From assembly GCF_009727055.1 (NCBI RefSeq), contig NC_052350.1, positions 32,995,927 to 33,059,926 of the forward strand: a stretch of DNA of 64,000 nt, written 5' to 3'. The DNA comes from Benincasa hispida (lineage: Eukaryota > Streptophyta > Magnoliopsida > Cucurbitales > Cucurbitaceae). The position numbers and the translations under genes were made by a program. The notes beneath the pieces were generated by a model. That model was given only the letters and a program-made list of their open reading frames with translations, was not told where the DNA came from and did no database searches. Positions 1 through 10,493 of this stretch are shown one piece after another (within the stretch, counting starts at the first letter, position 1; every line of letters starts with the position of its first letter).

Positions 1-189
1 TAGTACTTTTGAAGCCATCATAGCCTTTTGACAATTTGCAAAAGTACTTTTTGTTACCTTGAATTTATGATTGGAAACTGCTTTTTAGCTCTTGCAAAAG
101 TGATTTTGACCTTGCCAGAAGAACTCTCAGCTATGTAGTACACATGATTTATCTTGAACTATTTTTCAGTGGTCTTACTTTGGTTGCAG

Positions 190-3100
190 GTGTTGAGCAT
201 TGTTGATTCAATCTATCATATTCCAAGTGTCTCTCATTTTGGAGAAAAGAAAAAACTTGTTCAGAAACAGGAAAAGTTAATTGATTACAAGGAGAAATTT
301 TCAGTTTTTATATCTTATATTGGTGTATCGTTAATTAATTCTGGCCCGGAGGTTTGTATATATGTATTCGAACTTAGCTTTCAAATTGTTTTCTCATACT
401 TTTAAGTACTCTGAAATTCTTCATATTATCTCTATAGGAAATGGTATATGCTTGTGCAAAAAACATAACTATCGATCTGCTGCAAAGTTTGGATCAACAG
501 AAGTTCTCTGTGAAACTGCTCTCTCTTCAGATAGATAATCAATTTCGGAATAGTCCATTTCCTGTTATCTTGTCTTTTGATCAAGAATACAGAAGCAACA
601 CAACTGGAAGCTTGAACAAGGATATTGGTGCAGTAACTAGAAGTGAAAGCGTTCTGCAAGCTGATGGCCCTCTTGAACCTGTATTCTATCTTTATGCATC
701 AAAGTGGAAAAAGACAGATAGTTTACTGGTTTCATTTGAACATATAAGCTTAAGGTCTCCATTCTGGAATTTAATGTGTTTAACTAGTATGAAATGCACA
801 GTACTGATTCTTTCCTCTTCAATTCTTGCAGAATATCAGATTTTCGACTTGAGATTGAGCAACAAGTGATGTTAAGCTTGTTTGAGTTTTTCAAAAATGT
901 TTCGTCAAATTTCAAGGGGGAAGTGTCTCAATTTTCAGATGCCATCTTGCATCCTCCTGCAAATGATCCATATCATTACTACTTCAGTCCCAGGACAAAA
1001 CCACTTCATTTTTCAGAATATTCTTTTCTTGATGGACTTGATAGAGGCAGCACTTCATTACCTTCAGTAGTTCCTATTGGAGCGCCTTGGCAGCAGGTTT
1101 ATCTCTTAGCAAGACAGCAAAAGAAAGTTTACGTTGAATTGTTTGATTTGGCACCTATTAAGTTGACAGTAAGGTATAGACATCATACGGAACATTATTT
1201 CCTATTTTGCTTTCCTCTGCTATTTATCCTAACGAAAGTTCGTCTTGGCCTTAGCTTTTCCACCATTCCATGGGTGCTCAAGAACCCTATCCTTACGTCT
1301 GGTGAATTACTGATGCATGTAAGTATTTGTGTTCTCTTTCAATGTTGTTACTGTTAAATTACCCATTAACCCACTCAAGCTGATGGGTCATGGCAAATTT
1401 AATTATGTCAACTCTTTAACACTCCCCTCACTTAGGGTTAGAATCCAACAAGTTGAAATCAATATTAATTGGAGAGAAAATGACATGATAGGGGTTTGAA
1501 CGCATGACCTTCTATGATACCATGTTAAATTACCGATCAACCCAAAAGTTTAAGTTGGATGGGTTATGATAATCCTAATTATCTCAACACTTATAACAGT
1601 TACAAAAATTGACCATCTTAAATTAGTAATTATTATTTGAAGGAACAATAGGTTGATGCCATGAGTTAAATAATAACTTCCAAAAGATAACAAAACCAAA
1701 GCTGTATATATGCAAGTTCAGTCTCCGTATTTGCTTGAGCTAATTTGAGTCTCAGTAGTATAAATTCAAATATCCATCAGTCTCATTCTTCCATTCAATT
1801 CTTGCTTGGCTTCAAGAAATAAAAGTAAGGAATTTATCTTCCCTCTTTACTTTTTTTTTCCCTTGATAAGTAGTCTGCGCATTGCTTTATTGTATTGTAG
1901 CCCTATTTTTCTTGTTCCCTTTTTGGTTTTGTAACTATAAATGTGTTGTACTTCATTCATAACTCTGTATGGAAAAGCGATTAGATTTTGCTTAGCTTCC
2001 AGTTGTTGCAATCTGCCACTTGATCAACATCCAATTACAGAGAGGTCTTTTGGCTCTCGGGGACATTGAAGGAGCTCAGATTCATCTCAAGCGCCTGAGT
2101 ATTGCACATCACATGGCCAGTTGGGAATCCATTCAAGAGATTCTTATTAGGCATTACTCGAAGCAACTTTTTCATGAGATATATAAGGTAAGCTTTTTGT
2201 TAGCTGTAATCCCTATTTTGTGAGAAAGGCTAAGAAAGCTGGTCGTATAACTACTGTGATCGAATTGGTGGTTGCAATACAGAAACAAAATTTCCAACTA
2301 ACCATAAAATCAGTAGGCAAGGGGACTATAAGATATTAAATATTTATTTCTCAATTTAGATGGAACAAATATCTTTGTATTCCAATGATTCAGTAGTTAA
2401 ATGCATAGCCTTCTTATATAGGAGAAAAGCTCCATACATAGAAGAAAAGAAGAATAAGAATGGAATAATATTGTTGCACTTAATTGATATGTTTACAACC
2501 AACGTTATTAGCTTAGTAGTTAGTTGTACAAGAAGGTCATTTCAGTAGTTGTCTGGATAATTCGGGCCAATTGAATGCTAGATCAAATTTTGAAAGTACT
2601 GGGGTTTCCCTGGAGGTTGCATACGATGTTATACTGTGATATACTCGCTAATAGTGTATATGTAACTTATTTCCTTAGTTCTTTCTTCTGTCCTTCAAAC
2701 TCCCTTTTATCTCCATGTTCTCTCCTTTCTGAAATAATTAGTTGGCAAGATATATCTTTCAATTCATTTTTATTTTATGTCTAATGCCAATCTTCTGGAT
2801 CTAGATTGCTCATATAACAGTTTTTCATTATGGTTTTCATCTAGTCATATTGGTTTACAATGCTATCTTTCTCATTCATACTATCAATGCATTGCTATAA
2901 CCCTAGATTTATAGGGAGAAGAATAAACAAATATGGAAATACAACGAAAAAGGAAGGAAACAGAACAAAAGAGATCAAATGCAACTCCTCGAATGGGCTT
3001 TTAGGATGGGTTATTTTCAACAAGTCATAATTGTCTCCAATATCACAATAAAACTAAATTGATTTGCTAATTCTTTTACCAATTCTGGATTTACCTTGAT

Positions 3101-6100
3101 CGAAAGGTTTTTGGTTCTGCTGGTGTCATTGGTAATCCCATGGGATTTGCTAGGAGATTGGGGATTGGAATAAGAGATTTCTTGTCGGTGCCTGCCAAGA
3201 GCATTTTGCAGGTTCTTTTTTTCTTTTTCCTTTCATCCCATCCCCCCTACNNNNNGTCGTTTGCCTAGTCGCGTCGAATCCGCTAACTGCCTTTCATTAG
3301 TTATGCTCATGGATATTATTTGCTGATGGTGCACCTCTCTTGTTGATACACTGAAATCCGGTTGTTTTATTTTAAGAGTCCAACTGGGCTTATCACTGGC
3401 ATGGTGCAAGGAACTACAAGTCTCTTAAGTAATACAGTTTACGCATTTAGTGATGCTACCACTCAGTTCAGTAAAGCTGCGAGGAAGGTATTTATCTGCA
3501 TGAGGAATTTCTCTAATCGTCTTTGATTTATCAACTTTTTATTGGATGCTTCTATTTCTGCAGGGTATTGTCGCATTTACATTTGATGATCAAGCTTTTT
3601 CAAGAATTGGACAGCAGCAGCAGACAGGTGTTTCTTCACACAATGGTGGTGTCATTGGTGAAGTTTTAGAGGTACAACATTAGTATGTATACTAATAACA
3701 GATGGGTGATCTGTATGTAAACTAAGCATTATCCAATGGTTTTAACCAAGTGAAGCCCTCAGCCCTGCCCATCCCGCCCCCTCAACAATCCCTTCTGACC
3801 TCCCAGCACACCTATTAAGCATAGTCACTGATTGCAACCTAATTCTGGATTGACTTTTGACTGCAAAGGCTGCCTCTAAACCCTGATTTCGAAAAGATGA
3901 AAATAGTGTCTTGGAACACAAGAGGCCTCAAAGATAGTAATAAAAGGCTGGCCCTTGAACGATTCTTAAAGAAAATTAACCCCTCAATAGTCTTAATTCA
4001 AGAATCCAAGAAAGAAAATTTTGATGCAAGCTTTATTAAATGTATTTGGAGTTCCAAAGAGGTCGGTTGGGATTTTGTTGAATCCTTTGGTGCTTCTGCT
4101 GGTTTGTTGACATTGTGGGATACAAACATGATTTCGGTATTAGAAACCCTCAGAGGTGGATATTCCCTTTCAATAAAATGTACCACTATTTGTAAAAAGA
4201 TTTGTTGGGTCACTAATGTATATGGGCCAACCGACTACAAAGAAAGAAAATTTGTGTGGGAAGAACTACTTTCTCTTGTAGCTTACTGTGAAGAGGCATG
4301 GTGCATTGGTGGTGATTTTAATATCACAAGATGGGCACATGAGAGATTCCCCTTGGGCCGAAGTACTAGAGGCATGAGAAAATTTAATGATTTCATTGAA
4401 CGAACCAAGTGAAAAATCTGTTTTTTCAAACAAGAAACAACTTATCATTGATATAATGAAAAGGAGTAAATGTTGAGGGATACACATTCCGATAGAGAGA
4501 GAAAAAGAAAAAGACAAAGAAAGATGCAAAACAGCAAATACACCCATAAATAAAATTAGCCAAGAGTAAGCATTAAAAGAACAAAAGAGCTTTTTCAAAA
4601 CCTTCAACAGAAAGACTTGGAGAGCTTGTAAACAAAAACTGGTATCTAATAACCAAAAGCTGCTAGCCTGCTACAACCTTCCAAAGGAAATCATGAACTG
4701 ATCTTCAACCTCTTAAGAGAAAAGACCAAACAGCTTCTATAACCATGATTAAGGTTATCATCTGACGGGAAAAAACTCCAACAGGACACCTTTAATACCA
4801 GATCAGAATTCAAACTTAAAAGAGTGTAGATTAGCCAATTTATCAATAAAAAGCAAGCCTTGAACAATGGAAATTTCTATGCAGATCTATTGACTTCAAA
4901 CTCGGAAAACCAGGGCTAAATAAGAACGATCACCGCCCTCAGATTCCTTCCACTGAAATAACAAACAACCGAGCCAACTCTTAGGTAAATAAAATAAAAA
5001 TAAAAATCTAGACCTCTAGTAAATCAAAAAGAGAATTACATTGAGAGAATAATTGCAAGGAGCAACTAAACTGTTACTTCATTATGTAGAAATCTGTTTT
5101 AGATACATATATTTATCTGGTCAAGAATTTGATTCTCTAACTGATGTTGTACAACTGTTACTTGAAGAGTAAAAGCTCATTGATGTATTGAAGTTAGTGA
5201 GTTTGTGAAGATAGAATGCATTTTGTTAAAATTAGTGGGTGAATTAGCAGAAATTGGATAGAAGGTAGAAATTGCAACAATTTAACTAAGTTGAGGGTCT
5301 AGTTTGATGGAATTAAAAGTTTATGATGAAAATTGATCCAGCATGACAAGTTTAGAGGTAAAAATTGACTTTTTTTTTTCCTTTAGTTAATAACTCTAAA
5401 AGTGGGATTCAATTGGTTACTTCAATAGTGGAATTTATTGGGCAAAACAAACCCAGGACGCACAGGCTGGTTGAATTACTTCATATTCTGGGTACAAGAG
5501 ACGATTATTTGCTAGAAGGTTGCAGTTCCATTAAATTTTCTGTCAAGGAATTATTGTATGATGTACATATTCCTTCACATGCTCTGAAACTTCCAAAAAA
5601 AGAAGTCAGCTTTTAAATTTATCATGTTCAAGCCAATTATATGCCTTGATTTCAGGGGCTCACTGGTCTTCTTCAATCACCAATCAGAGGAGCTGAGAGA
5701 CATGGTCTTCCAGGGGTCTTCTCAGGTAACTCACTTCAATATTATGGTTCTCTCTGTCCCCACTGTGATTGCTAAGTATTCTTGGGGTGCAGGCATCGCA
5801 TTAGGAATCACAGGACTTGTGGCAAAACCAGCTGCCAGTGTTCTAGAACTTACTGGAAGAACTGCCCAGAGCATACGAAACAGAAGTAGGCTATATCAAA
5901 TGAGACCACAGCGCTTTAGAGTACGTCTTCCTCGTCCTTTGAGCCGCATGCTTCCGCTGAGGCATTTCTCCTGGGAAGAAGCGATTGGAACATCGGTACT
6001 TCTAGAGGCGGGAGGAGATGACATGAAGCTCAGTGATGAAGTTTTAGTTGCCTGCAAAGCACTTAAACTAGCTGGAAAATTTGTTGTCATCACTCAGAGT

Positions 6101-6502
6101 TTAATCTTAATTGTTAGCTGTGCAAGCTTAGTGGACTTGGGCAAGCCTGAATTTCGAGGCATTGCTGCTGATTCCAAATGGGTGATAGAGTCAGCTATCG
6201 GTTTGGACACTGTCATTCATGCCGATACCAATACCGATGGAACTGTCGTCCACATCGTCGGAAGCAGTTCTGATTTGTTATCAAGGCCAAATAAATCTCA
6301 CCAGAAAAGAGTAAGTGGGAGTCATAGGACAGTGAGATGGACTGGTCCAACTCCTCTTCCTATTTTTGAGACAAACCTTGAACTGGAACTTAAGGAAGAT
6401 GCAGAAAACCTGTTAAAGATATTGTTATCTACAATTGAATTAGCGAAAGAGCGGGGCTGGCACCGTGGTCGTCATGTTCTCCATCGATATGATGTAAAAT
6501 AG
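190..6502 (+). CDS. VPS13: VPS13-type intermembrane lipid transfer protein, C-terminal part (5' end outside window)
   Basis: Ten coding exons can be joined with GT-AG introns and consistent phase: 190-351, 438-754, 832-1173, 1255-1318, 2041-2187, 3107-3211, 3377-3487, 3564-3671, 5656-5725 and 5793-6502 (TAG-terminated). They encode the last 711 residues. Conserved plant VPS13 blocks are visible: KLTVSFSTIPWVLK, IAHHMASWESIQ, GVIGNPMGFARRLGIGIRDF, GITGLVAKPAASVLELTG and KPEFRGIAADSKWVIES. These belong to the C-terminal VPS13/ATG2-like region followed by a PH-like end. VPS13 proteins form hydrophobic bridges that move phospholipids between membranes at organelle contact sites. Between residues T and S of KLTVS the exon ends at 1173 (AG|GTATAG), not at the GT at 1169, because only that join keeps the frame. 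Some introns hold transposons. Family assignment is firm; the exact paralogue cannot be told from this end. Confidence 0.93.
1352..1598 (-). mobile_element. Complete TRIM (miniature LTR retrotransposon), copy 1, in a VPS13 intron
   Basis: Two direct repeats of about 70 bp (1352-1421 and 1523-1598) both begin TGTTAAATTAC and end AACA. They bracket only about 100 bp. Read on the minus strand, the first LTR is followed at once by TGGTATCATAG, which resembles the initiator-Met tRNA primer-binding site TGGTATCAGAG. The second LTR is preceded by a purine-rich tract (GTGAGGGGAGTG). The element is flanked by the 5-bp target duplication GTTAC (1347-1351 and 1599-1603). It has no coding capacity, as expected for a TRIM, and would need enzymes in trans. 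A diverged copy lies at 53535-54216. Confidence 0.85.
3251..3255. other. Assembly gap (5 N)
   Basis: Five N bases lie in the VPS13 intron between exons 3107-3211 and 3377-3487. The joined exons keep frame, so no coding sequence is evidently missing. Confidence 0.98.
3897..4412 (+). pseudogene. L1-type LINE ORF2 fragment: endonuclease domain
   Basis: An open frame of 171 codons starts MKIVSWNTRGL and contains the endonuclease/exonuclease/phosphatase-fold landmarks of plant L1 elements: an N-terminal SWNTRG, IQES near residue 37, VYGP near residue 109 and GGDFN near residue 139. In the complete element this domain nicks target DNA to prime reverse transcription. Here it is cut off at about 171 residues. 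No reverse transcriptase follows. The reading is replaced by an oligo-T and an LINE tail in the opposite orientation. It lies in the 2-kb VPS13 intron between exons ending at 3671 and starting at 5656, so it is a dead, 3'-truncated copy. Confidence 0.85.
4420..4500 (-). mobile_element. Antisense L1-like 3' tail; following intron sequence unassigned
   Basis: An oligo-T followed by caagaaacaac and tttcattgatataatgaaaaggag is the reverse complement of the tail TTGAGCATTAGTCTCTTTTCATT...TTTCTT...A(n), which recurs in this window. The sequence from 4500 to 5640 may continue the 5'-truncated element, but I recognise no domain in it. Confidence 0.5.
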
Positions 6503-6700
6503 GGCAATGGCTCCACTTTCGTCTTCATGTCCAAATTTTGAGAACTCTACTTGGTCCGTAGCTTTTCTTGATTGCAATTAGAAATTCTGTGTATATCATG
6601 TATAGGCGTTTACTGTAGAGATAAATTTGTAATCACATTGTAAATTGATTGTTCTATGATTACATATCTACCAATTCATCTTATTGTTTGAATAAATTTT
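6503..6700 (+). promoter_or_regulatory. 3' UTR and candidate poly(A) signal of the VPS13 gene
   Basis: Downstream of the stop codon the sequence becomes AT-rich, with a canonical AATAAA at 6691-6696 and T-rich sequence on both sides. This is a plausible near-upstream polyadenylation element. The cleavage site cannot be placed from sequence alone. Confidence 0.45.
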
Positions 6701-7190
6701 TTTAAGGAAAATTTATTTCTTTTTGCAACTTTTTGAATGCAAAACATGCTTTTAGTGGGCCTGCCTCAATGTGCTCTGTTTTTGTGAATTTGTATACAAA
6801 AATACATATAATACATACATATACATGATTCCTTCAATTTAACAGAGCCCAACATTCTAATCTTTTTTGTTTCTATCGAGGTCTTCTGATTCCCCGCCCC
6901 CTCACACACACACTTCCAATCTCTGGATAAGCCTAAAATTTTCTACTATCTACAATCATTCTAAGTTATTGGGTACGTTTAAAAACATAAATATTCTCAG
7001 GGTGGCAAATATAACCTAACTTTGTTAACTTTTTAAGCCTATATCTTCGATCAAAGAGATTAGAGATTTGATTCCCTTGTGTCATATGTTAAACTAAAAA
7101 ATTTATACAACTTTTTATTTGATATTTAAGGTATTGAATACAATAAATATGTTTTCCCTCATATATTGAGTATTAATTTGAGTGTTCAAG
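6700..7190. other. AT-rich intergenic stretch, nothing recognised
   Basis: There is a short CA run near 6903 and no convincing coding or structural signal. It lies between the VPS13 3' UTR and the first LTR fragments. Confidence 0.5.
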
Positions 7191-8945
7191 TTTTCTTTCA
7201 ACTACATTTATCCCTAATTATTCGTATGAAATAGAACAGGGACTTAATTGATCTTCCAATGAATAATTTGTCTATGATCCAATCATGATCTAAGTTTCTC
7301 TCAAGTCTAGAGAGGTCGGCTCCATTGTTCAAATCCTGTAATTAGCACTCAATAGAACTATTCATCTACTTACCCTATATAAAGAGTGAATTTCATCTTG
7401 TGAGATTATGTCACAAGCGTCCTACAATGATCACTTTGAAGAGATTGAATTCGGCGGTGAAAGCGAGTGATCGTTTTTACCTTGATTTCGATTTAAATTA
7501 AAGTAAAAAAATGGTAGATCAAACATAAATTTAAGAAGAAAGAAGAAGAAAACTTACCTTTGAAGAACTCTTCTTCTTTCACTTCTCCCAACAAATGGAT
7601 CTTCCAGCAATTCTTACTCTCATGTACAATGACACCTCCATAGAGTCTTTCTCATTATGACTTTGGCAAAGATTAACTTGTGGGAACCTCTCGAGAGATG
7701 AAGGAAATTTGGTAGGGAAGAATTTTTTTATTCAAAGAACCTAAGTTATGAGATCAAGAGAGAAGCGAGGCAAAAGAAACATTTTTTTTTGCTGAGAAGA
7801 ACTCACCCACATTGAAGAACCGAGACCCTCTCTGTATAACTTTCCATTTTCTCTCTCCCACTCCCGATAAGGGAGTTATTTAATTAAGTTATGAATCTCA
7901 TTTCCATTAGTTTTAACCTATAGTTATGAATCTTATTTACATTAATTTTAACCTATAATTTTAATATAAATTTTATTCATATTAATTCGTTATTTTTATT
8001 ACATTCAAATACATTATATCTCCCATATTATATCTACATACATTATATTAATTGTATCATATGCAATTAACATATTATTCCCTAAATTAATTTGAATACT
8101 TGAAATTATTCTTTCAATATATTGGTTCTTGTTAATCTGTTGTGAGCTAGCAAAGAGATTTAATAGATCTATAGATTATAAGCTCCAATAATCTGAGTTT
8201 AATTAATTAGACTCAATCGACATTAACTATGGGCCAAACCACTATAGATTCATAATTGCGCCGTAGAAAATATTGCACCCATGGATATAACCATTACATA
8301 TAATTCGATCATTTACGAGTTATTCATAATTACATCTGAGTAAAATATACGGTTTACCTTTAGAATTACCTATTGATTCTTAAGTACCACTAATCCTCTA
8401 ATGAACAACTTGTTTATGGTCCAACCATAAAGTCGCTCTCGGGCCAATGAAAGGGTGGGGTCTCATTGTTCAAGTTCTAGAGTCAACACGTAAGAGAATT
8501 ATTCATCTACTTATCCAATACAGGAATGAGTGAATTCCATTTTCTGAAATTATGTTCCTAGCTCACTATTCGGTCAAGTCCCCAAAATGGTAGGCTTATT
8601 AAGTCGGCATCTTGGGTCACTCTGACCCATGCAAATTAAAGGACAAATCCTAATAGGCAGGAGTTCGTAACTCACCCAGGATTCAGATCGAGTTACATAT
8701 GATCACCCTATGAAATATTAATCTCTTGAATTATCAGAGTTATAAAGAGAGATTGATTATGTTGCTTGGTTTCAATCTTTGTACCACTATTATTTAATAA
8801 AGTGTGATAGAATAATTCATATCTGAAACAACTTTTAGATCTATAAGGATATTTTATGGCTACATAAATTATTTGTATTGCTTTACGAGCAAAAACAATT
8901 TTTTATATACTATTTTATACCATTTAGGATAACTTAATCTCAACA
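7190..8945 (-). mobile_element. Antisense copia-type LTR sequences, two adjoining fragments
   Basis: The stretch 7190-7440 and a longer stretch ending at 8945 share the antisense LTR landmarks seen in the other copies here: a segment like ctaatgaacaacttgtttatggtcc, then gaatgagtgaattcca, then a block around aggagttcgtaactcacccaggatt. The longer copy ends ...TCTCAACA at 8945, giving a minus-strand LTR start of TGTTGAGATTAAG. A purine-rich tract lies just beyond it on the minus strand. The subfamily is distinct from and more diverged than the family-A LTRs. The inner boundary near 7440 is approximate. Confidence 0.6.
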
Positions 8946-9560
8946 TAGATTTCTCTAAATCTCCGTAAAGTTTAGTGTATCTAGTGAAAGATAGAATATT
9001 TAACTCCATACACATAAATTTTCATCATCCATAAATATCTTGAAAACATCAATCATTTTGTAATCAATGGTCATACCATTTTGCATATTAATTTTCTACT
9101 AAGAGAAGATAATTAATCATTTGTCCTCAACACTTGAGGTATCTTAGGACACTCTTCCATAGATTTTATGAATTTCACTTTAGGAAATCTACAAATTAAG
9201 ATCGAGATGGAGTACAGACTCTATCTCAAAATCTATGACTTTAATATACTGATTCTTGTCAACATTTCTTAACTTGTATGAAAAAATTGAATTCCTATAA
9301 GTCATTGTAAGGACTCAGTCATCTCATAGCTCTCCTACTACGGTTGAGGACAATAAGCCTTAACTTTAGCTTGTCATTTAATACAACAACTATGACTTCA
9401 ATTAAATCATTGTGAAGGTTGAGTCATCTCATAACTCTCCCACTACGAAAAAGACTTATCTAGTTGACAATTAGTATTCATTTTACTTTCAAATGTAATA
9501 AAATGATTAACAACACTTGTTAACTATTAAATGAATTTACTTGGAATTAACTCATCAACA
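8946..9560. other. Transposon-derived AT-rich sequence, unassigned
   Basis: A roughly 30-bp segment (agtcatctcata[a/g]ctctcc[c/t]actacg) occurs twice, near 9308 and 9417, about 109 bp apart. This is probably internal or 3' untranslated sequence of the antisense LTR element to the left. No coding domain is visible. Confidence 0.35.
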
Positions 9561-10455
9561 CTATTGAACCTTATTATATATTAGTAATGAATGAAGATTT
9601 CATGAAGCATGACATTACCTTAGGTTAATTTATAAATGTTATAATTAACTGAAGTATGTCAAGCATGCAATGGTTGTTTTTAATTGTTTCATTTATTTAT
9701 AATTGTTATAACCAAACGGAATTATAATTAAAATCAATAATTAAGAGTTGCATGCAAACCTTAGGTTATAATCATTTTTAAAAATTGTTTTAAAATATGA
9801 TTGAGATAGACTTAAGATCACAGTTCTAATGAGATTAGAAATCTAAGTTTAATCTTTTAACCAGTTTAATAGGATTAAATTGATTCTTAATAAAAGATTA
9901 AATATGTAATAAATGTATCTATAAGGACTTTTTGGCTAAGGCAGATTCTGGCTAGGCTGAGGTACTTAAGTTGATGGAAACGTTGCACCCCTACCTGGGA
10001 ACCTACCTGGAAAGGTGAATTAGATAGATTTGTTACATACATGCAAATTTGATCAAAGTCTATTAAAGAGTTTAATGAGACTTTAATCAAAATTATTTAA
10101 TTATCAAAGACAAGAGTTGTTTTTTAGCAAATTAAACAAACACTTAGATAAAATAAGTAGCTAGATTTTTCCTAAGTTAATTAACCCTAGGTAGAACACT
10201 CAGTTGGAGGAAAAATGGGGTATATAATACTTCATTTTAACCTCTACACGTTTCTATAAGTTCACACCATGAGATCTACTCTTGGCCTCGAGACATGATG
10301 GTTGTCCCCCTACGGGTGGCATTTGGGTAAGTCAATAACAAGGTGAATGGAGAGAGTGTTTATAGTAAATGGGAGTTGGACATGTGACAGCACATCCCTC
10401 AGTCTCTCTCATTAGGTTAAATAAAGTTTCATGCATCGCCTTGTGGCGTCGTGGG

Positions 10456-10493
10456 CTGTCTCTTATACACATCTAGATGTGTATAAGAGACAG
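10456..10493. other. Residual Nextera mate-pair junction adapter (Tn5 mosaic ends)
   Basis: A perfect 38-bp palindrome consists of the 19-bp Tn5 mosaic end CTGTCTCTTATACACATCT and its exact reverse complement. This is the known junction adapter of Nextera mate-pair libraries and not plant sequence. It joins the copia leader to the middle of gag. Confidence 0.97.

Noticed and set aside
1169..1180. Splice donor ACA|GTAAGG at the end of the third VPS13 exon
   Set aside because: Using it breaks the frame with the acceptor at 1254. The GT at 1174 gives KLTVSFSTIPW, which fits the family.
1460..1520. SINE or tRNA-like B box (ggtttgaacgcatgacc)
   Set aside because: It falls in the middle of the TRIM, whose direct terminal repeats and target duplication explain the sequence. 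There is no A box or tRNA fold.
3897..4500. Twin-primed (internally inverted) single LINE insertion
   Set aside because: The sense endonuclease piece lies to the left of the antisense poly-T tail. Twin priming would place the inverted 5' part on the other side. Two separate insertions are more likely.
5365..5616. An 83-codon frame in the long VPS13 intron
   Set aside because: No recognised domain and no splice evidence. VPS13 exons on both sides join in frame without it.
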